Assembly (NCBI RefSeq): GCF_023544465.1
Contig: NZ_JALPVL010000006.1
Coordinates: 553,398 to 617,397, forward strand
DNA from: Paractinoplanes maris
GTDB lineage: Bacteria > Actinomycetota > Actinomycetes > Mycobacteriales > Micromonosporaceae
Direction: 5' to 3'
DNA length: 64,000 nt
Shown: positions 20,372-28,473 of the stretch, piece after piece
Position numbering within the stretch: position 1 is the stretch's first letter
Layout of the letters: each line of letters starts with the position of its first letter
Translations under genes and position numbers: made by a program
Notes under the pieces: model-generated
Told to the model about the DNA's origin: nothing
The model's database searches: none
What the model saw: only the letters and a program-made list of their open reading frames with translations

Positions 20372-21361
20372 GTGCGAAACGTCGCGGGATCACTCTTCGG
20401 GCTGGCTTACGGGGACGCGCTCGGCAAGCCGACCGAGTTCCAGGACTACGCCACCATCGTTGCCACCTACGGCCCGCAGGGCCCACGCCACCTGACCGGG
20501 AATCCGGCGCTGGTCACCGACGACACCCAGATGGCCCTCGCGGTCGGCGAGGCGATGCTGGCCGCCGAGGAGTTCACCCCCGAGACGCTGGAGCCGCTGC
20601 TGCGCCGGGCGTTCCTCGACTGGGTCGAGAGCCCCGACAACAACCGCGCTCCCGGCAACACCTGCCTGCAGGCGTGTGCGGCGCTGTACGCGGGTGGGCC
20701 CTGGCAACTGGCCACGGTGGCCGGGTCGAAGGGCTGCGGGGCCAACATGCGCGTCACCCCGGTCGGGCTGCACCCCGGTCTCGACGAGGACCAGCGCTCC
20801 GGTCTGGCTCAGCTGCAGGCCGGTCTCACCCACGGCCATCCGACCGGGTTGGCGGCGAGCGAACTGACCGCGTACGCGTGTGCCTGGTTGGCCGGTGGTC
20901 TGAAGCCCCGGGACTTGCTCGCGGCATTGCGCGAGCGGGCCGACAGCCAGCGAACCGTCTATCGGGAGGCCTGGCTGGGCGATCTCTGGAAGCGGTCGAC
21001 CGCCACTACCGCCGAGGCGTTCATCGCGCGCGGCTGGGACGAGACCGCGGCTGCCCTCGACCGGGTCGGCGCCGCACTGGCCGCCGGGCGCTTCGACGGT
21101 GACCCGTGCCTGGCCACCGGGGCCGGTTGGATCGCCGAGGAGGCGCTGGCCACCGCCCTGTACTGCTATCTGATCTCCCCGGACGAGCCGGTGGCTGTGC
21201 TGGGCCGGGGTGCGGCGTCGTCCGGCGACTCCGACTCGATCGCCTGCCTGGCCGGCGCGTTCGCGGGCGCCGCGCTCGGCGTCGAGGCCTGGCCGGCGCC
21301 GTGGCGCGAGCAGATCGAATACGCCGGACGCCTCACCAGGCTCGCCGACGCCTGGGATTGA
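20372..21361 (+). CDS. ADP-ribosylglycohydrolase family protein
   Basis: 329 aa, DraG/ARH fold. Two magnesium-binding signatures are visible: 'FGLAYGDALGKPTEF' with 'TDDTQMALAVG' (~47-57), and near the C-terminus 'SSGDSDSIACLAGAFAGAALG' (variant of TGGDxDTxAxxxG). Family enzymes remove ADP-ribose from Arg, Ser or nucleic-acid targets or hydrolyse O-acetyl-ADP-ribose; the target is unknown here. The GTG at 20372 is preceded by GTAGGG. It shares an 18-nt divergent promoter gap with the LOG-family gene, implying joint control. Confidence 0.9.
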   Translation: MRNVAGSLFGLAYGDALGKPTEFQDYATIVATYGPQGPRHLTGNPALVTDDTQMALAVGEAMLAAEEFTPETLEPLLRRAFLDWVESPDNNRAPGNTCLQACAALYAGGPWQLATVAGSKGCGANMRVTPVGLHPGLDEDQRSGLAQLQAGLTHGHPTGLAASELTAYACAWLAGGLKPRDLLAALRERADSQRTVYREAWLGDLWKRSTATTAEAFIARGWDETAAALDRVGAALAAGRFDGDPCLATGAGWIAEEALATALYCYLISPDEPVAVLGRGAASSGDSDSIACLAGAFAGAALGVEAWPAPWREQIEYAGRLTRLADAWD

Positions 21362-21448
21362 GGACCCCGAGGCCGGCGTGGGTGACCGGAAGCAGGGGAT
21401 AACGGAGTCGGTCGGAATGCATCGGGACCGGCCCGGTTGAATGAGGTC

Positions 21449-21871
21449 ATGCAGAACCTGCTTCCCGAGCCTCCCGCGACCTTGCTGCCCGCCGACGTCG
21501 AGGCCGACAAGGCTCTCGCCGAGGCCACCGCGACCGGCACCACCGACGCCCTCAAGTCCGTCGCCGCCGACCACCCGGCCTACAGCGGCGGCTGGGCCGC
21601 CCTCGCAGCCGGCGCCCTGGCCGGCAACGACCCGGTGACCGCCTACGCCTTCGCCCGCACCGGATATCACCGCGGCCTGGACGCGCTGCGCCGCAACGGC
21701 TGGAAGGGCCACGGCCCGGTGCCCTGGTCGCACGCGCCCAACCAGGGCTTCCTGCGCTGCCTGCACTCGCTCTCGCAGGCCGCGGCCGAGATCGGCGAGG
21801 CCGACGAGGCCGCCCGCTGCGCCCAGTTCCTCCGCGACAGCGACCCCGCCGCCGCCGACGCCCTGAGCTAG
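21449..21871 (+). CDS. DUF3151 family protein
   Basis: 140 aa from ATG 21449 (MQNLLPEPPATLLPADVEAD). It matches the actinobacterial DUF3151 pattern: 'GWAALA', 'AYAFARTGYHRGLDALRRNGWKG', 'GPVPWSHAPNQGFLR' and 'AAEIGEADEAARCAQFLRDSDP'. A TPR-like helical fold is likely; function is unknown. TTG 21437 is an alternative start. Its stop overlaps the stop of the opposing ATPase gene by four bases. Frequently located near fba and purA in related genomes (recollection). Confidence 0.85.
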   Translation: MQNLLPEPPATLLPADVEADKALAEATATGTTDALKSVAADHPAYSGGWAALAAGALAGNDPVTAYAFARTGYHRGLDALRRNGWKGHGPVPWSHAPNQGFLRCLHSLSQAAAEIGEADEAARCAQFLRDSDPAAADALS

Positions 21872-23682
21872 AGCCCCTCCGCTACGGCCGCCGCGATCTT
21901 GAGCCAGGCGTCTCTCGTACTGCTGGAGAGGTGGCCGTAGCGGATCGGCTCACCCGAGTCGATCAGCTTCTCGTACGGGGCGAGCAGCACCGCCCGGGTC
22001 CGGGCCGCGAAGTGCCGCTGGATGGCCGGCAGGTCGATGTCCTTGCGGGTCGGCGGCATCGACACCACACTCACCGCCTGGCGCACGAGGCGTTGCCGGC
22101 CGCTCTGCTCGAGGTGGTCGAGCATCCGCGCCGCGGTCTCGGCCGAGTCGTTACGGGCCGACATCGTGATCACCAGCTGGTCGGTCGCATCCATCGCCGC
22201 CTGCCAGTTCTGGGCCCGCACATTGTTGCCGGTGTCCACGAAGATCAGCTTGTAGAACCGGCTCACGATCTCGCGGATCTCGCCGAACGCGTCGGCCGTC
22301 AGCATCTCGCCCGCGGTGGCCGACTCGTCCGAGGCGAGCACGTCGAACATGCCCTCGCCCTGCGCCCGCACGTATTGCGACAGGTCACCGACCCGCCCGT
22401 GCGAGCCCCGGAACAGGTGCAGGTCGCGCATCATGTCGCGCACTGTGCGGGCGTGGAAGTCCTGCTGGGCCCGCATGCCGAGGGTGCCCTGAGTCTCGTT
22501 GTTGTCCCAGGCCAGCACGTAGCCGCCGCGTTTCTGCCCGAACGTCATGGCCAGCAGCAGCACGGCCACGGTCTTGCCGGCCCCGCCCTTGGGATTGACC
22601 ACGGTGACCTGGCGCAGCCCGCCGAAATTGCGGCGGACCATCTCGACGTCCTGTTTGTACTCCTGCTCGCGCTTGCCCGGCGCCAGCTTGACCAGGCCCA
22701 TCGTGCCCTTGCGGAGGATCGCCCGGGCACCCTGGGTGGCCACCGGGTCGGCCGGTTTGGCCATCCGGCGGCGGGCGAACTCCTCGGCCGTCGGCGTGCC
22801 GTCGGAGACCCACGGAAGATCCTGGAACGGGTCGGTCGAGGGCGGGGCGGGAGCCGGCGGCTGCGGGTGCGGCACGGCGGCCTGTGGCGGCATCGCCGGT
22901 GGCATCGCCGGCGGCGGAGGGTGCGGCACGGCCGCCTGCGGCGGCATCGCGCGCGGGTCCATGGTGGGCGGATAGGGCCCGGGTGGCTGTCGCGGTGCGG
23001 GCTGAGCTGGGGGATGCGGTTGCGGAGCGTGGGTCTGCGGCTGGGGGCCGGGCTGCGGAGGCGGTACGGCCGCGGCGCCGTGTGCGGGCGGTGCCGGAGC
23101 GGCCGGGCGGTAGATCGCGCTGTCGTCCGGCTGCCCGGGATCGGCCCGGCTCACCGGCGGCTGCGCGGGCGCGACCGGGACGGCGGCGGTGGCAGTGGCC
23201 CGCGGTGGTGCCGGGGCCGGTGGCTCGGCGGCCGGCGCGGGGCGCTGCGGCGGCTGTGACCAGGGCGAGTCGGGCGAACTGTGCACACCGGACTCTTCGC
23301 CGCCGGAGACGGGTGCGGCCGAGGCCGGCTCGTCCGGCACCGGCGCCTGCGGCTCGAGGTTGGGCCAGGCCTGCGTCGGCGGCGGACCCTGACGCGGGGG
23401 CACCGGGACGTGCGCGGGCGGCGGCACCGGCACGGTGACGGGAGGCGGCACCGGGATGCGCTCGCCGGGCCGATAGATCCCGGGAGCGCCGTTCGGCGGC
23501 GGTGGGGTCTGTGGCAGCTGGATGGGCGGGGGCGCCTCGTGCGGCACCGGTCGCCCGTGGACCGGCGCTTCCAGCTCCTCCGGGGCCCAGAACGGTTCGA
23601 CATCCCGATCGGGTGGTGCTGGGTTGCCGGCCGCGCCCGGGACGTAGACGCGGTCAGCGCTTTCGTCCTCCACCGATGCCAC
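21868..23682 (-). CDS. Proline-rich MinD/ParA-type ATPase (EspI-like)
   Basis: 604 aa from GTG 23682, fixed by a GGGAGGG eight nt upstream. The first ~330 residues are disordered, dominated by PPP/PQP runs, including a repeated 'AMPPQAAVPHP' unit. The C-terminal ~270 residues form a deviant-Walker ATPase: 'VVNPKGGAGKTVAVLLLA' (~390), 'WDNNETQGTLGMR' and 'LIFVDTGNNVRAQNW' (Walker B region). This layout is shared with mycobacterial EspI and similar proteins near type VII secretion loci, though no ESX genes are visible here. Probable role: ATP-dependent membrane or polar positioning/regulation. Confidence 0.8.
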   Translation of the reverse strand: MASVEDESADRVYVPGAAGNPAPPDRDVEPFWAPEELEAPVHGRPVPHEAPPPIQLPQTPPPPNGAPGIYRPGERIPVPPPVTVPVPPPAHVPVPPRQGPPPTQAWPNLEPQAPVPDEPASAAPVSGGEESGVHSSPDSPWSQPPQRPAPAAEPPAPAPPRATATAAVPVAPAQPPVSRADPGQPDDSAIYRPAAPAPPAHGAAAVPPPQPGPQPQTHAPQPHPPAQPAPRQPPGPYPPTMDPRAMPPQAAVPHPPPPAMPPAMPPQAAVPHPQPPAPAPPSTDPFQDLPWVSDGTPTAEEFARRRMAKPADPVATQGARAILRKGTMGLVKLAPGKREQEYKQDVEMVRRNFGGLRQVTVVNPKGGAGKTVAVLLLAMTFGQKRGGYVLAWDNNETQGTLGMRAQQDFHARTVRDMMRDLHLFRGSHGRVGDLSQYVRAQGEGMFDVLASDESATAGEMLTADAFGEIREIVSRFYKLIFVDTGNNVRAQNWQAAMDATDQLVITMSARNDSAETAARMLDHLEQSGRQRLVRQAVSVVSMPPTRKDIDLPAIQRHFAARTRAVLLAPYEKLIDSGEPIRYGHLSSSTRDAWLKIAAAVAEGL

Positions 23683-23744
23683 TGATGCAACCCTCCCCGG
23701 ATGCCGTGTCGTACCTGCGTCCTCCTTCAGCGTCGCACAGTAGG

Positions 23745-24707
23745 TCAGCTTGCGTACACCGCCCAGGCGCCGGCCTCGGTCCACCACGAGCGCTTGCGAT
23801 TCATCGCCCCGCCGACCCCGTCGTCGAGGAACTGGATCTCGCCGTCGCGGGGCAGCACCGACACCGCGCGACCCCGCGCCCGGCGCACCTCGATGCGCAC
23901 CTTGGAGCCGCGGAAGCGCTGCTTGACGATCGTCGGGACGGCCACCGCGACCTCGACCTGACCGTCCACCGCGTCGCCCTCGGCCAGCAGTCGCATGCCG
24001 GCGAACTCGGCGTAACCCGCGCTGTTGCCGATCGCGCAGGCCAGGATCGGGTCGTCGCCGTCGGACAGCACCGCGTCGTCGACCTCGACCCGGCCGCGCC
24101 ACGGCACCGCGCGCCCGTCGTCGTCCATGCCACCGACCAGGGCACCGTCCACCGTGACCGATCCGCCGTCGTTGCGCAGCAGGTCGAGGCGCCGCACCGG
24201 GCCGTTCAGGACGGCCGCGGCCACCTGCTCCGGGGTGCGGGGTAGACCCAGCTGCGCGGCGAGGTCGGTGGTGTTGCCGGCGTCGAGCGGCAGGATGGCC
24301 AGCGGCGGCAGGTCCGGGACCGTACGACCGGTCGGCAGATCACCGGGTCGGCGGCTGGGCGGAGGAGCGTACCGCCGGACCAGCCGGCGCACGACGGCGC
24401 GCAACTGACCGTCGGTGGCCGAGGCCACCACCAGCCTGGTCTTGCTGTCGGCGTCCGGCCAGGCGAGGCCGTCGGGCCGGGCCGGGCCGTCGAGCCGGGC
24501 GAGGACCTCGTCGATCTCCTGGTCGGACGCCGCGGTGATGGTCTCGACCCGGGCCCCGGCCGCGGTGAGCGCGTCGGCGCACCGCAGCACCGGGACCCGC
24601 GGCGCACAGGCCGTGGCCGGCGTGCCGCAACCGCCGCACCCGGCACCGCAGGCGTCGCCGCCGGAATCCTGGCCCTCGGCCAGGCTGAGCAGCACGACGT
24701 CGTACAT
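23745..24707 (-). CDS. Diacylglycerol-kinase-like protein with Cys cluster
   Basis: 320 aa. The middle shows a lipid/diacylglycerol kinase catalytic-like pattern: 'LAILPLDAGNTTDLAAQLGLP' (variant of the GGDGT/GTGNDFAR region) and later 'ILACAIGNSAGYAEFAGMRLLAEGD', consistent with the beta-rich C-terminal DAGK domain. The N-terminus carries an unusual Cys cluster, C20-x3-C24-x2-C27-x6-C34. The GGDGT nucleotide loop is not evident, so kinase activity is uncertain. The ATG lies one nt after the purA stop, so it is expressed with purA. Confidence 0.7.
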   Translation of the reverse strand: MYDVVLLSLAEGQDSGGDACGAGCGGCGTPATACAPRVPVLRCADALTAAGARVETITAASDQEIDEVLARLDGPARPDGLAWPDADSKTRLVVASATDGQLRAVVRRLVRRYAPPPSRRPGDLPTGRTVPDLPPLAILPLDAGNTTDLAAQLGLPRTPEQVAAAVLNGPVRRLDLLRNDGGSVTVDGALVGGMDDDGRAVPWRGRVEVDDAVLSDGDDPILACAIGNSAGYAEFAGMRLLAEGDAVDGQVEVAVAVPTIVKQRFRGSKVRIEVRRARGRAVSVLPRDGEIQFLDDGVGGAMNRKRSWWTEAGAWAVYAS

Positions 24708-24708
24708 C

Positions 24709-26001
24709 TCAGGCCTCGCTCAGGACCGAGTGCCGCTCGATGACCTGGTCACGCGCCGGGCCGACACCGACCACCGAGATGCGCGCGCGGATGCGCTCCT
24801 CGACGAAGACGACGAAGTCCTGCGCCTCCTTGGGCAGGTCCTCGAACGAGCGGGCGCCGGAGATGTCCTGTTTCCAGCCCGGCATCGTCTCGAAGATCGG
24901 CAACGCGTGGTGGAAGTCGCTCTGGCTGATCGGCATCTCGTCGTGGCGGACGCCGTTGACCTCGTAGGCCACGCAGACGGGGATCTCGTCGAGGTCGTCG
25001 TAATTGTCCAGTTTGGTGAGGACGAAGTCGGTGACCCCGTTGATCCGCTGGGCGTACCGGGCCATCACCAGGTCGAGCCAGCCGATCCGGCGCGGGCGGC
25101 CGGTCGTGGTGCCGTACTCGTGCCCGACCTCCCGCAGGTGGTCGCCGAACTTGTCGTGGAGCTCGGTCGGGAACGGTCCCTCGCCGACGCGCGAGGTGAA
25201 CGCCTTGAGCACCGCCACCACGCGGTCGATCCGGGTCGGCGGGATGCCGGAACCGGTGCACGCGCCCCCGGCCGTCGCGTTCGAGCTGGTCACGAACGGA
25301 TAGGTGCCGTGGTCGACGTCGAGCAGGGTGGCTTGACCGGCCTCGCAGAGAACAACCTTGCCGGCGTCGATCGCGTCGGACAGCTCGAGCGCGGTGTCGC
25401 CGACGTAGGGCCGCAGGCGCTCCACGTAGGACAGCAGCTCGTCGACCACGTCGCCGGGCTTGACCGCCTGCCGGTTGTAGATCTTCGACAGCACCTGATT
25501 CTTGAAGGAGAGGGCCGCCTCGACCTTCTGCCGCAGGATCGATTCGTCGAAGAGGTCCTGCACCCGGACGCCGACCCGGTTCATCTTGTCGGCGTAGGTC
25601 GGCCCGATGCCCCGGCCGGTCGTGCCGATCCGGCGCGCGCCCAGATAGCGCTCGCTGACCTTGTCGAGCGTGCGGTTGTACGACGCGATCACGTGCGCGT
25701 TGGCGCTGATCCGCAACCGGGACGTGTCGATGCCGCGCGCCTCGAGACCGTCGATCTCCTGGAACAACACGGCCAGGTCGATCACCACGCCGTTGCCGAT
25801 CACCGGGACCACGCCCGGCGTCAGGATGCCGCTCGGCAGCAGGTGAAGAGCGTATTTCTCGCCCTTGATCACCACTGTGTGACCGGCGTTGTTGCCGCCG
25901 TTGAACTTCACCACGTAGTCGAGCCGGTCGCCCAGCAGGTCAGTGGCCTTGCCCTTGCCCTCGTCGCCCCATTGGGCGCCGACCAACACGATCACCGGCA
26001 C
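24709..26001 (-). CDS. purA: Adenylosuccinate synthetase
   Basis: 430 aa, standard length. Converts IMP + Asp + GTP to adenylosuccinate, the first AMP-specific step. Seen: 'VLVGAQWGDEGKGKATDLL' (GTP/IMP site, Asp and His acid/base nearby), 'KFNGGNNAGHTV', 'RIGTTGRGIGPTYADK', 'GTYPFVTSSNATAGGACTG' and 'TTTGRPRRIGWLD'. The start is GTG 26001 (VPVIVLVGAQ). It is divergent from purD across 117 nt, and the DAGK-like gene follows after 1 nt, so they form one operon. Confidence 0.97.
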   Translation of the reverse strand: MPVIVLVGAQWGDEGKGKATDLLGDRLDYVVKFNGGNNAGHTVVIKGEKYALHLLPSGILTPGVVPVIGNGVVIDLAVLFQEIDGLEARGIDTSRLRISANAHVIASYNRTLDKVSERYLGARRIGTTGRGIGPTYADKMNRVGVRVQDLFDESILRQKVEAALSFKNQVLSKIYNRQAVKPGDVVDELLSYVERLRPYVGDTALELSDAIDAGKVVLCEAGQATLLDVDHGTYPFVTSSNATAGGACTGSGIPPTRIDRVVAVLKAFTSRVGEGPFPTELHDKFGDHLREVGHEYGTTTGRPRRIGWLDLVMARYAQRINGVTDFVLTKLDNYDDLDEIPVCVAYEVNGVRHDEMPISQSDFHHALPIFETMPGWKQDISGARSFEDLPKEAQDFVVFVEERIRARISVVGVGPARDQVIERHSVLSEA

Positions 26002-26118
26002 GTGCGTGAGCCTTCCGTCGAACAGTCGTACTCGGCAGAGGTCCGGGTACTGCCGAAGTTTACGCGACTGCCCTGCTGTGCGACGGGGGGAAGTGGCTCG
26101 CCGGTAGGATCGCCGGTC

Positions 26119-27360
26119 GTGCGCGTACTTGTGATCGGTTCCGGCGGGCGCGAACACGCCCTCGCCGTCGGCCTGGCCGCCGACCCCACCGTCGACTTTC
26201 TCGCCGCCGCTCCCGGCAACCCGGGCATCGCCCAGGTCGCCGAGCTGCACGAGGTGACGGCGACCGACCCGGCGGCGGTGGCGGCGCTGGCCGTCGAGCT
26301 GGCCGCCGACCTGGTCGTGGTCGGTCCCGAGGCGCCGCTGGTGGCCGGGGTGGCCGACGCCGTGCGGGCCAAGGGCATCGCCTGCTTCGGCCCGAGCGCG
26401 GCCGCCGCCCAGCTGGAGGGCTCGAAGGCGTTCGCCAAGGACGTGATGGCCGCGGCCGGCGTGCCGACCGCCCGGTCCTACGCGTGCACCACGCCGGACG
26501 AGGTGAGCCACGCGCTCGACGACCTCGGCGCACCCCACGTGGTCAAGAACGACGGTCTCGCCGCGGGCAAGGGCGTCGTGGTGACCGGCGACCGCTCCGC
26601 CGCCGAGCGGCACGCGGCCGACTGCGGCCGGGTCGTGATCGAGGAGTACCTGCCCGGTCCCGAGGTCTCGCTCTTCGTGGTCACCGACGGCACGGCGGCC
26701 GTGCCGCTGATGCCGGCGCAGGACTTCAAGCGGCTGGCCGACGGCGACGAGGGTCCCAACACGGGCGGCATGGGCGCGTACGCCCCGCTCGCCTGGGCGC
26801 CGGACGACCTGGTGCCCCGGGTGCTGGCCGAGACCGTCGAGCCGACGCTGGCCGAGATGCGCCGGCGGGGCACCCCGTTCGCCGGGCTGCTCTATGTCGG
26901 GCTGGCGCTCACCCCCGACGGCCCCAAGGTCATCGAGTTCAACGCGCGCTTCGGCGACCCGGAGACCCAGGTGGTGCTGGCCCTGCTGGAGACGCCGCTG
27001 GCCGGCCTGCTGAACGCCGCCGCCACCGGCACGCTGGCCGGCCTGCCGCCCCTGCGCTGGCGCGAGGGCTCGGCGATCACGGTCGTGGTGGCGAGCAAGA
27101 ACTATCCCGGAACCCCGCGGACGGGTGACGTCATCGAGGGCGCCGAGGTGCCCGGGGTCATCCACGCCGGCACCGCCCGCCGCGACGACGGCGCACTGAT
27201 CTCCGCCGGTGGCCGCGTGCTCAGCGTGACCGCGACCGGCCCCGACCTGGCCGCGGCCCGCGACGCGGCCTACGCCCTGGTCGCCGGCGTACGCCTCGAC
27301 GGCGCCCAGTACCGCAAGGACATCGCGCTGGGCGCCGTCGAGGGACGCATCAAGCTTTAG
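26119..27360 (+). CDS. purD: Phosphoribosylamine-glycine ligase (GAR synthetase)
   Basis: 413 aa ATP-grasp enzyme joining phosphoribosylamine and glycine in step 2 of de novo purine synthesis. N-domain 'VLVIGSGGREHAL'; ATP-grasp core 'KNDGLAAGKGVVV', 'VIEEYLPGPEVSLFV', 'DEGPNTGGMGAYAP' and 'IEFNARFGDPETQVVL'. GTG 26119 is preceded by TAGGAT. It is divergent from purA, and its stop is only 4 nt from the stop of the opposing SCP2 gene. Confidence 0.97.
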   Translation: MRVLVIGSGGREHALAVGLAADPTVDFLAAAPGNPGIAQVAELHEVTATDPAAVAALAVELAADLVVVGPEAPLVAGVADAVRAKGIACFGPSAAAAQLEGSKAFAKDVMAAAGVPTARSYACTTPDEVSHALDDLGAPHVVKNDGLAAGKGVVVTGDRSAAERHAADCGRVVIEEYLPGPEVSLFVVTDGTAAVPLMPAQDFKRLADGDEGPNTGGMGAYAPLAWAPDDLVPRVLAETVEPTLAEMRRRGTPFAGLLYVGLALTPDGPKVIEFNARFGDPETQVVLALLETPLAGLLNAAATGTLAGLPPLRWREGSAITVVVASKNYPGTPRTGDVIEGAEVPGVIHAGTARRDDGALISAGGRVLSVTATGPDLAAARDAAYALVAGVRLDGAQYRKDIALGAVEGRIKL

Positions 27361-27364
27361 ACGC

Positions 27365-27817
27365 TCAGGCCTTCGGGATGTCGAAGAGCTTGGCCACGTT
27401 CGCGGCCAGGCCGAGGTCGCCCTTGGCCTTGATCTTGCCGGTCATGAACATCATCATCGGGTTGCCGTCGCCCGAGACGACCTTGAGGAACGTGACCGGG
27501 TCCATGGTCATGGCCAGCTTGGGCTCGCGGACCGGCTGGTTGGTGACCGTGCAGGCGCCGTTCTCGATCACCGTCTCGTAGGTGTCGCTCGCGCCGCCGG
27601 CACCACCGGTGATGATCCAGTGGATGACCGCCGTGGTGTTGCCGGCCTTCTCCGGGCGGAACAGGGTGGGCATCCGGTTGAAGACCTCGTCGAGGATCTT
27701 GGCGCGTGAGTCGCCGGCCATCACCTCGGCGATCTTCGAATCCGGCGTCGCCTTGACGAGCTGCGCGAACTCCTTCGGGCCGATGGAGGCGAGCGTGTCC
27801 GGGTTGAAATCAGTCAT
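27365..27817 (-). CDS. SCP2 sterol-binding-domain protein
   Basis: 150 aa. The pattern 'FRPEKAGNTTAVIHWIITGG', 'TYETVIENGACTV', 'PKLAMTMDPVTFLKVVSGDGNPMMMFMTGKIKAKGDLGLA' is the SCP2 fold, ending with the typical 'G..K..GD...A..L..LF' helix. SCP2 domains bind hydrophobic lipid ligands or acyl-CoAs; a lipid-transfer or storage role is expected but the ligand is unknown. ATG 27817 has a GGTCC-rich leader. A TACT-N4-AGTA palindrome at 27848 lies in its promoter region. Confidence 0.9.
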   Translation of the reverse strand: MTDFNPDTLASIGPKEFAQLVKATPDSKIAEVMAGDSRAKILDEVFNRMPTLFRPEKAGNTTAVIHWIITGGAGGASDTYETVIENGACTVTNQPVREPKLAMTMDPVTFLKVVSGDGNPMMMFMTGKIKAKGDLGLAANVAKLFDIPKA

Positions 27818-27847
27818 CGGTGGACCTTTCGGGATGTGCTCTCTACC

Positions 27848-27859
27848 TACTCGTCAGTA
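27848..27859. promoter_or_regulatory. Candidate TetR-type operator TACT-N4-AGTA
   Basis: The palindrome TACTCGTCAGTA lies 31 nt before the SCP2 ATG, within the 131-nt divergent region shared with the regulator at 27949. Half-sites of this form are typical of TetR repressors of fatty-acid/sterol genes in actinobacteria. Which regulator binds it is not known; no TetR gene is in the window. Confidence 0.4.
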
Positions 27860-27948
27860 ACTTTAGCGAGCATGCCGCTTCTTGGTGCAGTGTGCCACTC
27901 CCCAATAACCATTGGACAGTCGGCTCTCCGCTGCCTAGGCTTCCCAAC

Positions 27949-28473
27949 ATGTCTTTGGGAGATGGGGGCGGGCAGGCTGCCATGCGGGCCACGGCCCACC
28001 CCGTTCGGCTGCAGATCATGTCGTTGCTGACCGGTGCGCCGATGACCGCGGCCGAGGTCGCCCGCGAGCTCGGTCTCACCCACGCCAACGCGAGCTATCA
28101 CCTGCGCACGCTCCGGTCAGCCGGGATGATCTTCGTCGCCGGCGAGGAGAAGATCCGGGGTGGCCTCGCCAAGCGTTATCGCTACGATGCCGCTCGCGAC
28201 GCGGCGTCCGAGACCCCCGAGCAGAAACGGGCGTTGTTCGCGGCGCTCGGCAACGAGCTGGTCCGGCGTACGGCGTCGGGGAAGTTCGCCTCGAAGACCC
28301 TGCTCGGCGACGGTGAGTTCTGGGTCGATCCGGACAAGTGGCTCGACCTGCGTCACCGGTTCAAGGCCCTGGTCGCCGAGCTGCACGAGGCGGCCCAGCC
28401 GCCGCGCACCCCCGGCACCATCCACACCAGCACCACCGTCGCGATGTTCGAGATGGAGTCCCGTCATGAGTAG
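27949..28473 (+). CDS. Winged-helix (ArsR-like) transcriptional regulator
   Basis: 174 aa. HTH_20-type winged helix at ~10-85: 'MRATAHPVRLQIMSLL', 'MTAAEVARELGLTHANASYHLRTLRSAGMI' and wing 'KRYRYD'. The C-terminal ~85 residues form the effector part found in MFS-linked regulators. It overlaps the downstream MFS gene by 8 nt (ATGAGTAG), so it most likely controls that exporter. No metal-binding Cys motif is present, so the signal is probably a small molecule. Confidence 0.88.
   Translation: MSLGDGGGQAAMRATAHPVRLQIMSLLTGAPMTAAEVARELGLTHANASYHLRTLRSAGMIFVAGEEKIRGGLAKRYRYDAARDAASETPEQKRALFAALGNELVRRTASGKFASKTLLGDGEFWVDPDKWLDLRHRFKALVAELHEAAQPPRTPGTIHTSTTVAMFEMESRHE

Noticed and set aside
23683..24102. 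140-residue N-terminal extension of the proline-rich ATPase
   Set aside because: Lies inside the DAGK-like gene in another frame and is Arg/Gly-rich; GGGAGGG before GTG 23682 marks the real start.
26002..26118. Purine riboswitch between purA and purD
   Set aside because: No three-stem junction or conserved core could be drawn from the sequence.
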